A DNA stretch of 36,425 bases from Rikenellaceae bacterium (GTDB lineage Bacteria; Bacteroidota; Bacteroidia; Bacteroidales; Rikenellaceae), in assembly GCA_015060075.1 (NCBI GenBank), contig SUZE01000020.1:1-36425 (forward strand), in the 5' to 3' direction. The notes under the pieces are model-generated. The model did no database searches and was not told the origin of the DNA. It was given only the letters and a program-made list of their open reading frames with translations. A program made the translations under genes and the position numbers. Each line of letters starts with the position of its first letter. Position 1 is the first letter of the stretch. Positions 22,267 to 31,498 of this stretch are shown piece by piece.

Positions 22267-22297
22267 GATTAAGGGGGCGTTAATAGCCCCCTTAATT
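22267..22297. terminator. Bidirectional terminator between convergent genes
   Basis: TTAAGGGGGC (22269-22278) pairs perfectly with GCCCCCTTAA (22286-22295), with A/T flanks on both sides. It ends the ABC permease and aldehyde dehydrogenase genes; the latter's stop codon touches the stem. Confidence 0.9.
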
Positions 22298-23678
22298 ACA
22301 TCAACTTCTTTATCAACGAGAACAACCGATACGGCATATATCGGAACGGAATATCAATCTTTGTGGTTGTTGTAACAACCGATTTGCGATGCGAGAAGAC
22401 ATTGAAACTCTCCCTGCCGTGATATGCTGACATTCCCGAGTTGCCAACACCACCAAACGGCATATTCTCGTTAGCGATGTGCATAATAACATCGTTTAGA
22501 CAGGCGCCTCCCGAAGATGTACGGTGCAACACCTCTTCGCCCTTATCGGTCGAGCCGAAATAGTAGAGAGCAAGCGGTTTTTCACGCTCTGTAACGAATT
22601 TTATCGCCTCCTCTGTATCGGAGAAGGTCAAGAGAGGAAATATAGGCCCGAAAATCTCCTCCTGCATAACGGGCGCCGAAGGCGAAACGTTATCCAAAAG
22701 CGTTGGCTCGATAAATCGCTCCGTCCTATCATATCCGCCACCAAAGCGAATAGCCCCATTGTCGAGGTATCCGACCAAGCGGTCAAACGCCTTGTCCGAC
22801 ACAATGCGGACAAAGTATTTTGTCTTTTGTGGTTTGCGACCAAGCAGCGAACGGAACGCCTTGCGCAACTCCTCCACAAACTCCTCTTTTATATCCTGAT
22901 GAACAAGCAGGTAGTCGGGAGCAATGCAGGTTTGACCGGCATTAAGCGATTTTCCCCACGCAATACGCTTCGCTGCAACCTTAATGCCTGCCTCCTTATC
23001 GACAATACAAGGACTCTTTCCTCCAAGTTCAAGAACTACGGGAGTGAGGTTTTTCGCAGCCGCCTCCATCACCTGACGACCAAGAACAGGACTGCCCGTA
23101 AAGAAAATAAGGTCAAATCGCTCCGCCAAGAGGGCACGATTTACATCTCTGTTGCCCTGCACGATAGCGATATAGTTGTCATCGAAGGTGTCGTCAATCA
23201 TCTGCTCCAACACATGCGCCACATTCGGCACATAGGGCGAAGGTTTCAGAATGGCGGTACAGCCAGCTGAAATTGCTCCGACCAAAGGGTTTAAAAGCAG
23301 TTGCACGGGGTAGTTCCAAGGGGCGATGATAAGGGTGTTTCCAAGTGGCTCACTCAACACCTTACAACGAGAAGGAAACATCTTCAATGAGGAGTTGTGT
23401 CGCTCGGGTGCAGCCCACGAGGAGAGGTGTTTGAGATGGTTTTTAATCTCCCCGAAAACGATGCTTATCTCGGTCATATACGCCTCTTCGTACGATTTGT
23501 GGAGGTCGTGCCACAACGCTTCGGCAAGAGGTTGTTCCCACTTATGCAGGGCATCGAGCAGATGTTGCAACATCTCCTTACGAAACTTCACATCAAGAGT
23601 TGCACCACTGCGAAAATAACCACGCTGGGACTCTACAACCTGCGAGATATACTCCAACGAACTATTCTCTACTGCCAT
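22296..23678 (-). CDS. Aldehyde dehydrogenase (class 3-like)
   Basis: A 460-residue NAD(P)-dependent enzyme oxidising aldehydes to acids. Active-site residues are present: Asn122 in APWNYP, Glu217 in LELGGKSP, Cys251 in NAGQTCIAPDY, and FTGSPVLGR near 193-201. Length and the C-terminal hydrophobic/basic tail (RYMPYRLFSLIKKLM) fit the fatty-aldehyde or class 3 subgroup, whose tails often attach to membranes. The start overlaps the stop of the phosphatase gene (TAATG), so translation is coupled. Why the two are paired is not clear. Substrate is not readable from sequence. Confidence 0.92.
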   Translation of the reverse strand: MAVENSSLEYISQVVESQRGYFRSGATLDVKFRKEMLQHLLDALHKWEQPLAEALWHDLHKSYEEAYMTEISIVFGEIKNHLKHLSSWAAPERHNSSLKMFPSRCKVLSEPLGNTLIIAPWNYPVQLLLNPLVGAISAGCTAILKPSPYVPNVAHVLEQMIDDTFDDNYIAIVQGNRDVNRALLAERFDLIFFTGSPVLGRQVMEAAAKNLTPVVLELGGKSPCIVDKEAGIKVAAKRIAWGKSLNAGQTCIAPDYLLVHQDIKEEFVEELRKAFRSLLGRKPQKTKYFVRIVSDKAFDRLVGYLDNGAIRFGGGYDRTERFIEPTLLDNVSPSAPVMQEEIFGPIFPLLTFSDTEEAIKFVTEREKPLALYYFGSTDKGEEVLHRTSSGGACLNDVIMHIANENMPFGGVGNSGMSAYHGRESFNVFSHRKSVVTTTTKIDIPFRYMPYRLFSLIKKLM

Positions 23679-25045
23679 TATTTACCGTGTTTTTTAAGAA
23701 TCTTAGCCTCCGATTGTTTCAACTCTTTCAAGTTGTTCAAAACCAATTTTGAAAACTCCTCCCACGGATAGAATGGGGCTGTCTTACACTTTATCGGCAG
23801 AGTCGCATCGCGCTCGTTGATAAGCGAACGAACAAGAACCTTGCCCGACTTATCGCGATAGAGGATAATCTGCAAATTGGCTGCCATAGGGACATATACA
23901 CCGTGATTGAACGATGTTGTTGCTACCTCTAAATCCTCGTTCCACTGTGGCACACAACCCTCGTAACCGATAGCCGAGAGGAGAGGTCCGACATACGAAT
24001 CGTGCGTAAAACGGAGGTTTGCATTATTCGGATTCTCGCCCTTGATAGCCTCGTTTCCCTTATTGAGAATATCGAGAAGCATCGCCTCCATGTGCGACTG
24101 TCGAGCCTCGACATACTCGTTGCCACGACCAATACTAAGGTTGAGCCAATGACTCGTCTGATAGACATACATAAAGTACAAATCATCGAGCGAGAAGAGG
24201 CGATTCAACAACTCTCTATCTCCCAACTCAAAGTTCTCGCCAAAGAGCAGCGTGATAAACGAGTAGCGCAAAACTCTTGCTCCACTCTTTCCGCCACACT
24301 CCTCAATGAGTCTATCTCCATCGGTAGAGATTCTTGCAAGAAAGTTCGAGGTGTCATATTCGCGCTCCCACGCCTTGCGAGCCTTTGCCCACTCTCCATG
24401 GTCGTAGTAATCCTTGCACAACGCCTTTGCCCTCTCCGATACGGCAGGGTTATTTGCCAACGGACGCACAATCCACAACTCACTTTCACGCGCCTGCTGA
24501 TGCACCATAATTTTAGGGTTCTTCTCCTTCATCGCATCGTTGAAAGCCACCATCGACAACAAACAACGCAACGATGTACTCGACTTTCCCTCGATAGAGC
24601 CTCCGTCAAAAACTTTTCCAAAGTGGTCGTAGGCACGATGCGCAATTCCGCGCCACTGAACAACGCCAAGTTCAGAAAGTTCGCCATCGCGTCCTGTCTG
24701 TGCCTTCAAAATCGCCTTTGCCCGACTGCGCAATAGTTCGCCATCTTTGGTCAAGATGTTCATATCGTGAGCCTTGTCAAGCATAGCACACAACTTCTTG
24801 AATCGGGAAGCCTTCTGCTCATAGCGCGAGCCGTGACGACCTACCAGCGTAAAGTAGAAAGGCTCGAAACCTTCGGGTGCAGCGGCTATCTCGCCAAACG
24901 GAACACCGGGGTAGGTTGAGGCCACCGGATAGGCGAGATTCGGGTATTTAGCGAGGCTATCACGGATAGCCTTTGGCGACTGTCCAAACGCCGAAAAGGT
25001 GAGTGCAACAACTGCACAAAATAGAATTAATCGTCTTGTTCTCAT
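23678..25045 (-). CDS. Exported histidine acid phosphatase (MINPP/phytase-like)
   Basis: A 455-residue secreted phosphatase. After a signal peptide (MRTRRLILFCAVVALTFSAFG) comes the catalytic RHGSRY motif (70-75; His71 is phosphorylated in the family). The proton-donor region appears as FTHDS (His348, Asp349). Gut Bacteroidetes have MINPP-type enzymes of this kind that degrade inositol phosphates, so phytate is a reasonable but unproven substrate. It is the first gene of a two-gene unit with aldehyde dehydrogenase. Its promoter gives a leader of about 100 nt. Confidence 0.86.
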   Translation of the reverse strand: MRTRRLILFCAVVALTFSAFGQSPKAIRDSLAKYPNLAYPVASTYPGVPFGEIAAAPEGFEPFYFTLVGRHGSRYEQKASRFKKLCAMLDKAHDMNILTKDGELLRSRAKAILKAQTGRDGELSELGVVQWRGIAHRAYDHFGKVFDGGSIEGKSSTSLRCLLSMVAFNDAMKEKNPKIMVHQQARESELWIVRPLANNPAVSERAKALCKDYYDHGEWAKARKAWEREYDTSNFLARISTDGDRLIEECGGKSGARVLRYSFITLLFGENFELGDRELLNRLFSLDDLYFMYVYQTSHWLNLSIGRGNEYVEARQSHMEAMLLDILNKGNEAIKGENPNNANLRFTHDSYVGPLLSAIGYEGCVPQWNEDLEVATTSFNHGVYVPMAANLQIILYRDKSGKVLVRSLINERDATLPIKCKTAPFYPWEEFSKLVLNNLKELKQSEAKILKKHGK

Positions 25046-25152
25046 ATTTTAAGTCTGTCTTCAATATCTCTTACCAAGATTATATGGCGTTTTCAAGCAT
25101 CTTCACACGCTCCTTATGATATACCCCTTACAGAATTTCCGCTGTATAGTTA

Positions 25153-25184
25153 CAAAGGTACAAATTTTCAATTATATTATCAAA
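25153..25184 (-). promoter_or_regulatory. Promoter of the phosphatase-ALDH unit
   Basis: On the minus strand, TTTG (25184-25181), a 20-bp spacer, TACCTTTG (25160-25153): exact matches to both boxes. The start would be near 25146, 100 nt before the ATG. Confidence 0.75.
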
Positions 25185-25240
25185 TATCTATAAAAGTTTT
25201 AAAATGGAAGATTCATAGAGTCTATATCGAGAATTTTATC

Positions 25241-25248
25241 TATCTTTG
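25241..25248 (+). promoter_or_regulatory. -7 box of the aminotransferase unit (TATCTTTG)
   Basis: An exact TAnnTTTG match, 45 bases before the ATG at 25293. No TTTG at -33. The rest of the 247-bp divergent gap is AT-rich with nothing else recognised. Confidence 0.5.
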
Positions 25249-25292
25249 TAGGAAGTTAATAGGAGCTATTTTAATTATTAATAGATTTGGGA

Positions 25293-26486
25293 ATGATTCT
25301 ACGCCGTCAATTTCTTGCAAATGTGGCACAGACTTCGCCCTCGCCAATGTTGGTCGAGGTGGAGCGTGCCGAGGGAGTTTTCTTCTACACACCCGAAGGA
25401 AAGCGTTATTTCGACCTTGTGTCGGGTGTTTCGGTAAGTAATGTCGGACACGCTAATCGTGATGTTGTCGAGGCGGTCAAAAATCAAGCCGAGCGCTATA
25501 TGCACATCATGGTCTATGGCGAGATGGTCGAGCGACCACAGGTTGAGTATGCCGTAGAGATAGCCGAAGCGTTACCTGCGCCATTGGAGAGTGTCTATTT
25601 CCTCAACTCGGGCGCAGAGGCTGTCGAAGGGGCGTTGAAGTTGGCAAAACGATATACACACCGTACCGAGATGATTTCGATGCGCCGCGCCTATCACGGC
25701 TCAACGCACGGAGCAATGAGTATGATGGGAGAGCCCGAAGGCGAGGAGTGGAAAAATGCTTTCCGCCCACTATTGCCCGACTGCAAGGCGTTGGATTTCA
25801 ACTCGTTTGACGACCTGCAACAGATAACCGAAAAGACCGCTTGCGTATTGTGTGAGCCGGTACAGGGCGAGGCGGGTGTACGACCACCGAAAGAGGGCTA
25901 TCTCCAAGCGTTGCGCAAGCGATGCAGCGAGGTTGGCGCACTGCTTATCTTCGATGAGATTCAGACCGGAATGGGGCGTACGGGCGAGATGTTTGCCTAC
26001 ACAAAATATGGCGTAACGCCCGACATCGTCTGCCTCGCAAAGGCGTTTGGCGGAGGTATGCCACTTGGAGCATTCGTTTCATCGAAGGAGATTATGGACT
26101 CGTTGCAGGAGAATCCGACTCTCGGGCACATCACAACCTTTGGCGGACACCCTGTCTGTTGTGCTGCGGGTTTGGCTGCTTTCCGCTACCTCAAAAAGCA
26201 CAATGTTGTCGCCGATGTAGAACGCAAAGGTGCCTTATACGAGGATTTATTGAAAAATCACCCTGCCGTAGTTGAGATTCGCCGCAGCGGATTGTTGTTG
26301 GCGGTGGAACTCGGCTCGGAGGAGCGACTATTCCGTACAATGGAACTCTTCAAAGAGGAGGGTATTTTGAGCGATTGGTTCCTCTACTGCGCAACCGCAT
26401 TCCGTATCTCGCCACCACTTGTAATCTCTGATGACGAAATCCGAGAGAGCGTGGAGATTATTCGCCGAGTACTCGACAGATTATAG
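25293..26486 (+). CDS. Class III PLP aminotransferase
   Basis: A 397-residue PLP enzyme of the ornithine/acetylornithine/4-aminobutyrate transaminase fold. Visible are NSGAEAVEGALKLA (105-118), the AYHGSTHG phosphate-site region near 133-140, IFDEIQTGMGRTG with Asp221, and Schiff-base Lys250 in CLAKAFGGGMPLG. I chose the ATG at 25293; a TTG two codons upstream is the only alternative. It sits 12 bp before a sodium:solute symporter gene, so the pair may import and degrade an amino compound. No arginine-biosynthesis neighbours are present, so ArgD is not assumed. Confidence 0.88.
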   Translation: MILRRQFLANVAQTSPSPMLVEVERAEGVFFYTPEGKRYFDLVSGVSVSNVGHANRDVVEAVKNQAERYMHIMVYGEMVERPQVEYAVEIAEALPAPLESVYFLNSGAEAVEGALKLAKRYTHRTEMISMRRAYHGSTHGAMSMMGEPEGEEWKNAFRPLLPDCKALDFNSFDDLQQITEKTACVLCEPVQGEAGVRPPKEGYLQALRKRCSEVGALLIFDEIQTGMGRTGEMFAYTKYGVTPDIVCLAKAFGGGMPLGAFVSSKEIMDSLQENPTLGHITTFGGHPVCCAAGLAAFRYLKKHNVVADVERKGALYEDLLKNHPAVVEIRRSGLLLAVELGSEERLFRTMELFKEEGILSDWFLYCATAFRISPPLVISDDEIRESVEIIRRVLDRL

Positions 26487-26498
26487 AGCCATCTCCAA

Positions 26499-27926
26499 AT
26501 GACACCCATACTAACCCTCATAACCCTCGTAATCTATCTCGCTCTGCTCTTTGTTGTGGCAAGAGTAACGAGCCGTAGTGCCGACAACAAAAACTTCTTT
26601 ACGGGAGGTCGCCGTACTCCGGCTTGGGTTGTGGCTTTGGCAATGGTCGGAGCCCCAATGACGGGGGTAACCTTTATCTCGGTGCCCGGAATGGTGGCAC
26701 AATCATCGTTTGCATACTTGCAAATGGTCTTAGGGTTCATTGTAGGAAGCGTTGTTATCGCCTATCTGCTTATTCCCCTCTACTACAAACACAAAGTCAC
26801 CTCCCTATACGAGTATCTCGATAGTCGCTTCGGGTTGTGCAGTCATCGGTGCGGAGCGTGGTTATTCTTGTTGTCAAAACTTTTGGGCACCGCACTCAAA
26901 ACCCTTGTGGCGTGTATGGTAGTACAACAACTGCTATGCAACTATCTTGGTATTCCGTTCTGGCTGACTGCGGTGGTGTTTGTCCTGCTTGTTTGGCTCT
27001 ATACCTATCGAGGGGGTGTTAGCTCTGTCGTGTGGATAGATGCCATTAAGACAATCTGCATGGCGACATGTGCTGTGTTGTGTATTGTGTTTGTATTGCG
27101 AGAACTTGGTCTATCGCCTACGGAAGCCGTATCAGCCGCATCGGACAGAGGTTTATCGCAAATTCTGTTTATCGAGTGTTGGAGTGACAATCGCCACTTC
27201 GCAAAGATGTTTTTGGCGGGTGTCTTCATGATTATTGCGATGACAGGACTTGACCAAGATATGATGCAGCGAGCATTGAGCAGTCGCTCTCAAAAGGCTG
27301 CTCAGCAGAATATTATCCTCGCATCGCTTTTGCAAACGGTTATAATCACCCTCTTACTATCGTTGGGCGCAATATTTTATCTCTATCTTGCCGATGTCGG
27401 AACAGTCGTTGAGAGGGGCGATGAGGTGTTTGCCTTTGTTGCCACACAAGAGGGCATGCCTGCAATTATCTCTATATTGTTGGTCTTGGGTGTGATGGCA
27501 GCAACCTTCTCGGCTACGGGTGGTGCTTTAACCTCTCTAACCACATCTTTTATGGTGGATATTCTGCAAAAAAGTGGAGGCTCTGCCACACTTCGTAAAG
27601 CTATCCACTTTGCGACTGCCGCGGCGTTGGTTGTCTTGATTTTGGCATTTAATCAATGGGGCAACGACAGCACCATAAACCTTGTTTACCGTGTGGCGGG
27701 CTATACCTATGGTCCTCTGCTCGGAATGTTCGCCTTCGGAATCTTTACCAAACGAAGAACCTACGACAAACTTGTGCCGCTTGTGGCGATAATCGCACTG
27801 CTTATATGCTTGGTACTCGACTATAACTCAGAGGGTTGGTTCGATGGGTACGAGTTTGGGTTCGAGATTTTGCTACTAAACGCCACTATAACTATCGGTG
27901 GTCTATATTGCATAAGTAGAAAATAA
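26499..27926 (+). CDS. Sodium:solute symporter (SSS family)
   Basis: A 475-residue inner-membrane transporter with about 13 predicted helices. The SSS core is clear: the NFFTGGRRTPAWVVALAMVGAPMTGVTFISVPG start, the LYEYLDSRFG segment near 103-112, GLDQDMMQRALSSRS near 251-265, and SATGGALTSLTTSFMVDI near 344-361. Members import sugars, amino acids, or carboxylates with Na+. Tight linkage to the aminotransferase suggests an amino-acid-like substrate; this is inference. Length is within the family range. Confidence 0.9.
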   Translation: MTPILTLITLVIYLALLFVVARVTSRSADNKNFFTGGRRTPAWVVALAMVGAPMTGVTFISVPGMVAQSSFAYLQMVLGFIVGSVVIAYLLIPLYYKHKVTSLYEYLDSRFGLCSHRCGAWLFLLSKLLGTALKTLVACMVVQQLLCNYLGIPFWLTAVVFVLLVWLYTYRGGVSSVVWIDAIKTICMATCAVLCIVFVLRELGLSPTEAVSAASDRGLSQILFIECWSDNRHFAKMFLAGVFMIIAMTGLDQDMMQRALSSRSQKAAQQNIILASLLQTVIITLLLSLGAIFYLYLADVGTVVERGDEVFAFVATQEGMPAIISILLVLGVMAATFSATGGALTSLTTSFMVDILQKSGGSATLRKAIHFATAAALVVLILAFNQWGNDSTINLVYRVAGYTYGPLLGMFAFGIFTKRRTYDKLVPLVAIIALLICLVLDYNSEGWFDGYEFGFEILLLNATITIGGLYCISRK

Positions 27927-27931
27927 TTTTG

Positions 27932-27939
27932 TATATTTG
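27932..27939 (+). promoter_or_regulatory. -7 box of the HAD phosphatase gene (TATATTTG)
   Basis: An exact TAnnTTTG match in the 47-bp gap, 34 bases before the ATG. ATTG lies 21 bp upstream as a weak -33. The HAD gene probably has its own transcript. Confidence 0.5.
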
Positions 27940-27973
27940 TCAGTCGAAAGAGATATCAACAAAACAAAATAAT

Positions 27974-28843
27974 ATGTCACAATTCAACAAGTATCGCTCA
28001 ATCTACTCGCATGACGAGCTGATGGAGCGCCTGCGCAAATTGAAACATTTTGCCCTCGATATGGACGGTACAATCTACCTTGGGGCAACTCTCTTCCCAT
28101 TTACAAAGGCATTTTTGGGTGGAGTAAAAGAGATGGGATTGAACTACTCGTTCCTCACAAACAACCCTTCGGCCGGCATCGCAGACTACCTCGCAAAGTT
28201 GGCAAAACTCGGTATCGAGGCTACTCGCGAGGAGATGTACACCACCTCTATCGCAACTATCGACTACATCAAAACCCACTACCCCGAGGCAAAGCGACTC
28301 TTCCTGCTCGGCACCCCTTCGATGGTGGCAGAATTCGAGAAGGCGGGCTTCATCTCGACCACCGATTCGGCTGACGATGTGCCCGATGCAGTAGTTGTTG
28401 CGTTCGACAAGACATTGCAATATGACCGCCTCTGCCGTGCTGCATGGTGGATTTCGCAGGGTTTGCCTTATGTAGCAACCAACCCTGACCGCGTATGCCC
28501 AACCGACCAGAAGGTGGTATTGGTGGATTGTGGCTCTATTTGCGAATGCTTGGCTCACGCCACAGGTCGCCGTCCCGATATTACACTCGGAAAGCCAGAC
28601 CCAAACATGTTGTCGGGAATCCTCGGTCGCTTCGGCTACGAGGCTGACGAGGTGGCAATGGTAGGTGACCGCATCTACACCGATATCGAGATGGCGCACA
28701 ATGCAGGTGCTTTCGGAGTATTGGTGCTTTCGGGCGAAACAACCCTCGAAGTGTGCGATACAGCACCAAAGCAACCACACCTTGTTTGTGACAGCATCGA
28801 GGTCTTGGGCGAACTCGTAAAAGAGGCTCACGGCTTGAAATAA
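27974..28843 (+). CDS. HAD-superfamily phosphatase (NagD/class IIA type)
   Basis: A 289-residue cytoplasmic phosphatase. The nucleophile motif FALDMDGTIYLG has Asp29 and Asp31, FLTNNPS is motif II, the Lys is in GKPDPNML, and MVGDRIYTDIEMAHNAG is motif III-IV. The class IIA cap between motifs II and III is present. These enzymes dephosphorylate small metabolites such as nucleotides or sugar phosphates. I chose the ATG at 27974 (MSQFNKY); a longer frame starts inside the promoter. It lies 156 bp before the OPA transporter gene, across a repeat-rich spacer. Confidence 0.9.
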   Translation: MSQFNKYRSIYSHDELMERLRKLKHFALDMDGTIYLGATLFPFTKAFLGGVKEMGLNYSFLTNNPSAGIADYLAKLAKLGIEATREEMYTTSIATIDYIKTHYPEAKRLFLLGTPSMVAEFEKAGFISTTDSADDVPDAVVVAFDKTLQYDRLCRAAWWISQGLPYVATNPDRVCPTDQKVVLVDCGSICECLAHATGRRPDITLGKPDPNMLSGILGRFGYEADEVAMVGDRIYTDIEMAHNAGAFGVLVLSGETTLEVCDTAPKQPHLVCDSIEVLGELVKEAHGLK

Positions 28844-28983
28844 CGGAAAACGGAAAACTGAGAACGGAAAACTGAAAGCGGAAAACTGAGAACTTTAATT
28901 AGTGAGTAGTTGATAAAAGTTTTGCATTCTGCATTTTGAATTTTGCATTAAAACTCTCGTCTCTCGTCTTTCGTCTCTCGTCT
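28844..28983. repeat. Low-complexity repeat spacer
   Basis: Two blocks. About four degenerate CGGAAAACTGAG-type units lie at 28844-28892, with the same motif as the flanks of the 96-bp repeat. TGCATT repeats (28922-28950) are followed by about four CTCGTCT units (28955-28984). No ORF or clear promoter was found in this 156-bp gap. Confidence 0.6.
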
Positions 28984-28999
28984 AAAAAACTATAAACCT

Positions 29000-30700
29000 A
29001 TGGATACTCAAACTCAAAAAAGATTTAAGATTTGGCAGTGGCGCACAATCATCGTGACGATGCTTGGCTACGCCTTCTTCTACTTTGTTCGCAAGAACTT
29101 CTCATTTGCAATGCCCGGTTTGGCTGCCGAGTATGGCATCTCGAACACCTCGTTCGGTATTGTTATGACCATCGTGGGACTTGTGTATGGTTTCTCACGC
29201 TATTTCAACGGCATCTTGGCGGACCGTATGAATGCTCGCTACCACATGTCGATAGGTCTTGCACTTTGCGCCTTGGCGAGCCTTTCGTTCGGCTTTATGC
29301 CACACATTCTCGGCATTTCGATTGGCAAAGCACCGCATATCTTGATTGTAGCGTTTGCTATTTTGCTGGTGCTGAACAACATCTTCCAAGGTAGCGGTTT
29401 CCCTCCTTGCGCACGACTCTTGTCGCACTGGATTCCACCGCACGAGTTGGCTACAAAACAGTCGGTTTGGAACACCTCGCACTCTATCGGAGCGAGTGTA
29501 TTGGCAATCCTCTGCGGATTTATCATGGCAAACATGGGAACAGACCTCAGCAACTCGCAACAAGATGTCGAGAAGATAACCAAGAACTACGTTACTACGC
29601 TCTTCAAAGACGATGTCAAAAAATCGAGCGAGGATATCAACAAGGTAATCAAGGTCTGTGAGCCGGAGCAGGTTGAAGATGGCTATGTTGTGGATGTTGT
29701 CTATACTTTGAAGGCTTCCCCTGAAAAACCTGACACCCTTACCTATAACTTCTCGAACGAGAAATTTATCGCTGTAAAAGAGGCGGTTGATAGAGCAAAA
29801 GAGGAGGAAAAGGAGATTAGCAACACGGAGATAGCCGAGGAGTGCGGTATTGACAAGGCACAAGCAAGGGCAACACAAGCCATTGTTACACGCTCGGAAC
29901 ATACGGGCGCTTGGCAATGGGCATTCTGGTTGCCGGGCATAATAGCTCTGCTCGGAGCGTTGGGGTTGTTTGTATTCCTGCGTGATACACCGAAGTCGGT
30001 GGGATTGCCGGAATTGGAGAGTGCCAAGACCTCGTTGGATAGTGATGCACCTATTGACGAGAAGGCCCGTAAAGCCTTTGCAATGAAGATGGTATATAAA
30101 AACCCTATTATTTGGGGGTTGGCGTTTGCAAACTTCTTCGTATATGTGGTTCGATTCTCTGTGCTAGACTGGGGTCCGAAGTTCTTAACCGAGGCGTGCG
30201 GTATGTCGTATGGCAAGGCAGGTGTTACTGTTGCTGCATTCGAGATTATGGCGATTGTCGGAACACTCGTTGCTGGTTGGGTAACAGACAAGTTCTTTGC
30301 AGGTCGCGCTCACCGCACCTGTTTGTGGTGTATGGTTGGAGCAGGCGTAGCAATGGGAACATTCTACATGTTCTACCTCAATCCTGGAATTGCTCCCGAT
30401 TGGGCATTAATCGGAGTTTTGGCAATGGCGGGATTCTTTATCTACGGCCCACAGGCGTTGATTGGTATTGCCGCATCTAATCAGGCAACCAAGAAGGCGG
30501 CTGCCACAGCAAATGGCTTGGTTGGTATCTTCGGCTACCTCTCAACCGCAGTTTCGGGATTTGGTATTGGTTGGTTGGCTGACCACTATGGTTGGAACTA
30601 TGTATTTATCGGCGTTATCGCTATGGCGATAGTCGGTATCTTGATATTCTTGTCGCTCTGGGGCGCAAGTCGTGACGGATATGAAAAAGCAAACAACTAA
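29000..30700 (+). CDS. OPA-family MFS transporter (GlpT/UhpT-like) with a large insertion
   Basis: A 566-residue inner-membrane antiporter exchanging organic phosphates for phosphate. OPA features include FYFVRKNFSFAMPGL with Arg31, GLVYGFSRYFNGILADR, NIFQGSGFPPCARLLSHW, and in the C-terminal half VYVVRFSVLDWGPKFL with the second key Arg. Family members are about 440-460 residues. The excess is one hydrophilic insertion at about 181-302, between helices 5 and 6, predicted extracytoplasmic. It is charged, with a possible helical hairpin. Neighbours are a HAD phosphatase and two exported EEP enzymes, which fits uptake of released organophosphates. Confidence 0.88.
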   Translation: MDTQTQKRFKIWQWRTIIVTMLGYAFFYFVRKNFSFAMPGLAAEYGISNTSFGIVMTIVGLVYGFSRYFNGILADRMNARYHMSIGLALCALASLSFGFMPHILGISIGKAPHILIVAFAILLVLNNIFQGSGFPPCARLLSHWIPPHELATKQSVWNTSHSIGASVLAILCGFIMANMGTDLSNSQQDVEKITKNYVTTLFKDDVKKSSEDINKVIKVCEPEQVEDGYVVDVVYTLKASPEKPDTLTYNFSNEKFIAVKEAVDRAKEEEKEISNTEIAEECGIDKAQARATQAIVTRSEHTGAWQWAFWLPGIIALLGALGLFVFLRDTPKSVGLPELESAKTSLDSDAPIDEKARKAFAMKMVYKNPIIWGLAFANFFVYVVRFSVLDWGPKFLTEACGMSYGKAGVTVAAFEIMAIVGTLVAGWVTDKFFAGRAHRTCLWCMVGAGVAMGTFYMFYLNPGIAPDWALIGVLAMAGFFIYGPQALIGIAASNQATKKAAATANGLVGIFGYLSTAVSGFGIGWLADHYGWNYVFIGVIAMAIVGILIFLSLWGASRDGYEKANN

Positions 30701-30713
30701 AAACTCAAATACA

Positions 30714-31466
30714 ATGAAAAAACTTCTTCTTATCTTGGCGGTATTGGTAATGGGTATCTCTACCGCAGAGGCGCAAAAGGTGCGCGTGATGTCGTACAAC
30801 GTAAAGAACGGTGGCGGCAAAGATGGTATTAAGGATATCAAGCGTTGTGGCGACCTCGTGCGCGAAACACAACCCGATGTTGTTGCTGTTCAGGAGGTGG
30901 ACAGTGTAACCCGCCGAAACAAGTTCTATGTTCTCGGTCGCATGGCAGAGCAAGCAGGTTACCACGCCTATTTTGGTCCAACAATTCCACATGGTGGAGG
31001 AAAGTATGGCATCGGCGTACTCTCGAAGGAGCCGGCACTTTCGGTAAAATTCCATCGTCTGCCTTGTCCAAAAGAGCCACGTGGCTTGCTCGTTGTGGAG
31101 TTCAAAAAATACTATCTGCTCTGCACACACCTCTCGTTGAGTGAGCCGTATAGAGTAGAGTCGGCGGGTATTATCAAGGATGTCGTTTCGAAGTTGGATA
31201 AACCGGCATTTATCGCCGGCGATATGAATGCAAAGCCAGATTCGAAACCTATCGCTGCTTTCAAGGAGTATGCTACCCTGTTGAGTGACGACACTAAATT
31301 CACCTTCCCTTCTGACGACCCACGTATCTGCATCGACTATATCTTCGGTGTAAATGGTACATTCAAGGTATCGAAGAACCATGTCTTCTACGACAGCCTA
31401 TTCTCCGACCATGTACCTCTCTATGTGGATGTGAAGGTTGGCAAGGCTAAAAAGAGTAAAAAGTAG
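30714..31466 (+). CDS. Exported endonuclease/exonuclease/phosphatase protein, copy 1
   Basis: A 250-residue secreted metal-dependent phosphoesterase. A signal peptide (MKKLLLILAVLVMGISTAEA) precedes a complete EEP domain: MSYNVKNG (Asn), VQEVD (Glu), YGIGVLSK, CTHLS, AGDMNA (Asp, Asn) and the final SDHVP (Asp, His). Members cleave phosphodiesters in nucleic acids, lipids or inositol phosphates. I chose the ATG at 30714, 13 bp after the transporter stop; an earlier ATG overlaps that gene. It is followed 32 bp later by a close paralog with the same C-terminal VGKAKKSKK tail. Confidence 0.88.
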   Translation: MKKLLLILAVLVMGISTAEAQKVRVMSYNVKNGGGKDGIKDIKRCGDLVRETQPDVVAVQEVDSVTRRNKFYVLGRMAEQAGYHAYFGPTIPHGGGKYGIGVLSKEPALSVKFHRLPCPKEPRGLLVVEFKKYYLLCTHLSLSEPYRVESAGIIKDVVSKLDKPAFIAGDMNAKPDSKPIAAFKEYATLLSDDTKFTFPSDDPRICIDYIFGVNGTFKVSKNHVFYDSLFSDHVPLYVDVKVGKAKKSKK

Positions 31467-31498
31467 AGCAACAACTGAAACTATCTCGAAGCGCAACT

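Noticed and set aside
25088..25108. Six-codon ORF with a Shine-Dalgarno-like AAGGAG in the phosphatase leader (minus strand)
   Set aside because: Too short and without biased codons; no structure around it supports attenuation.
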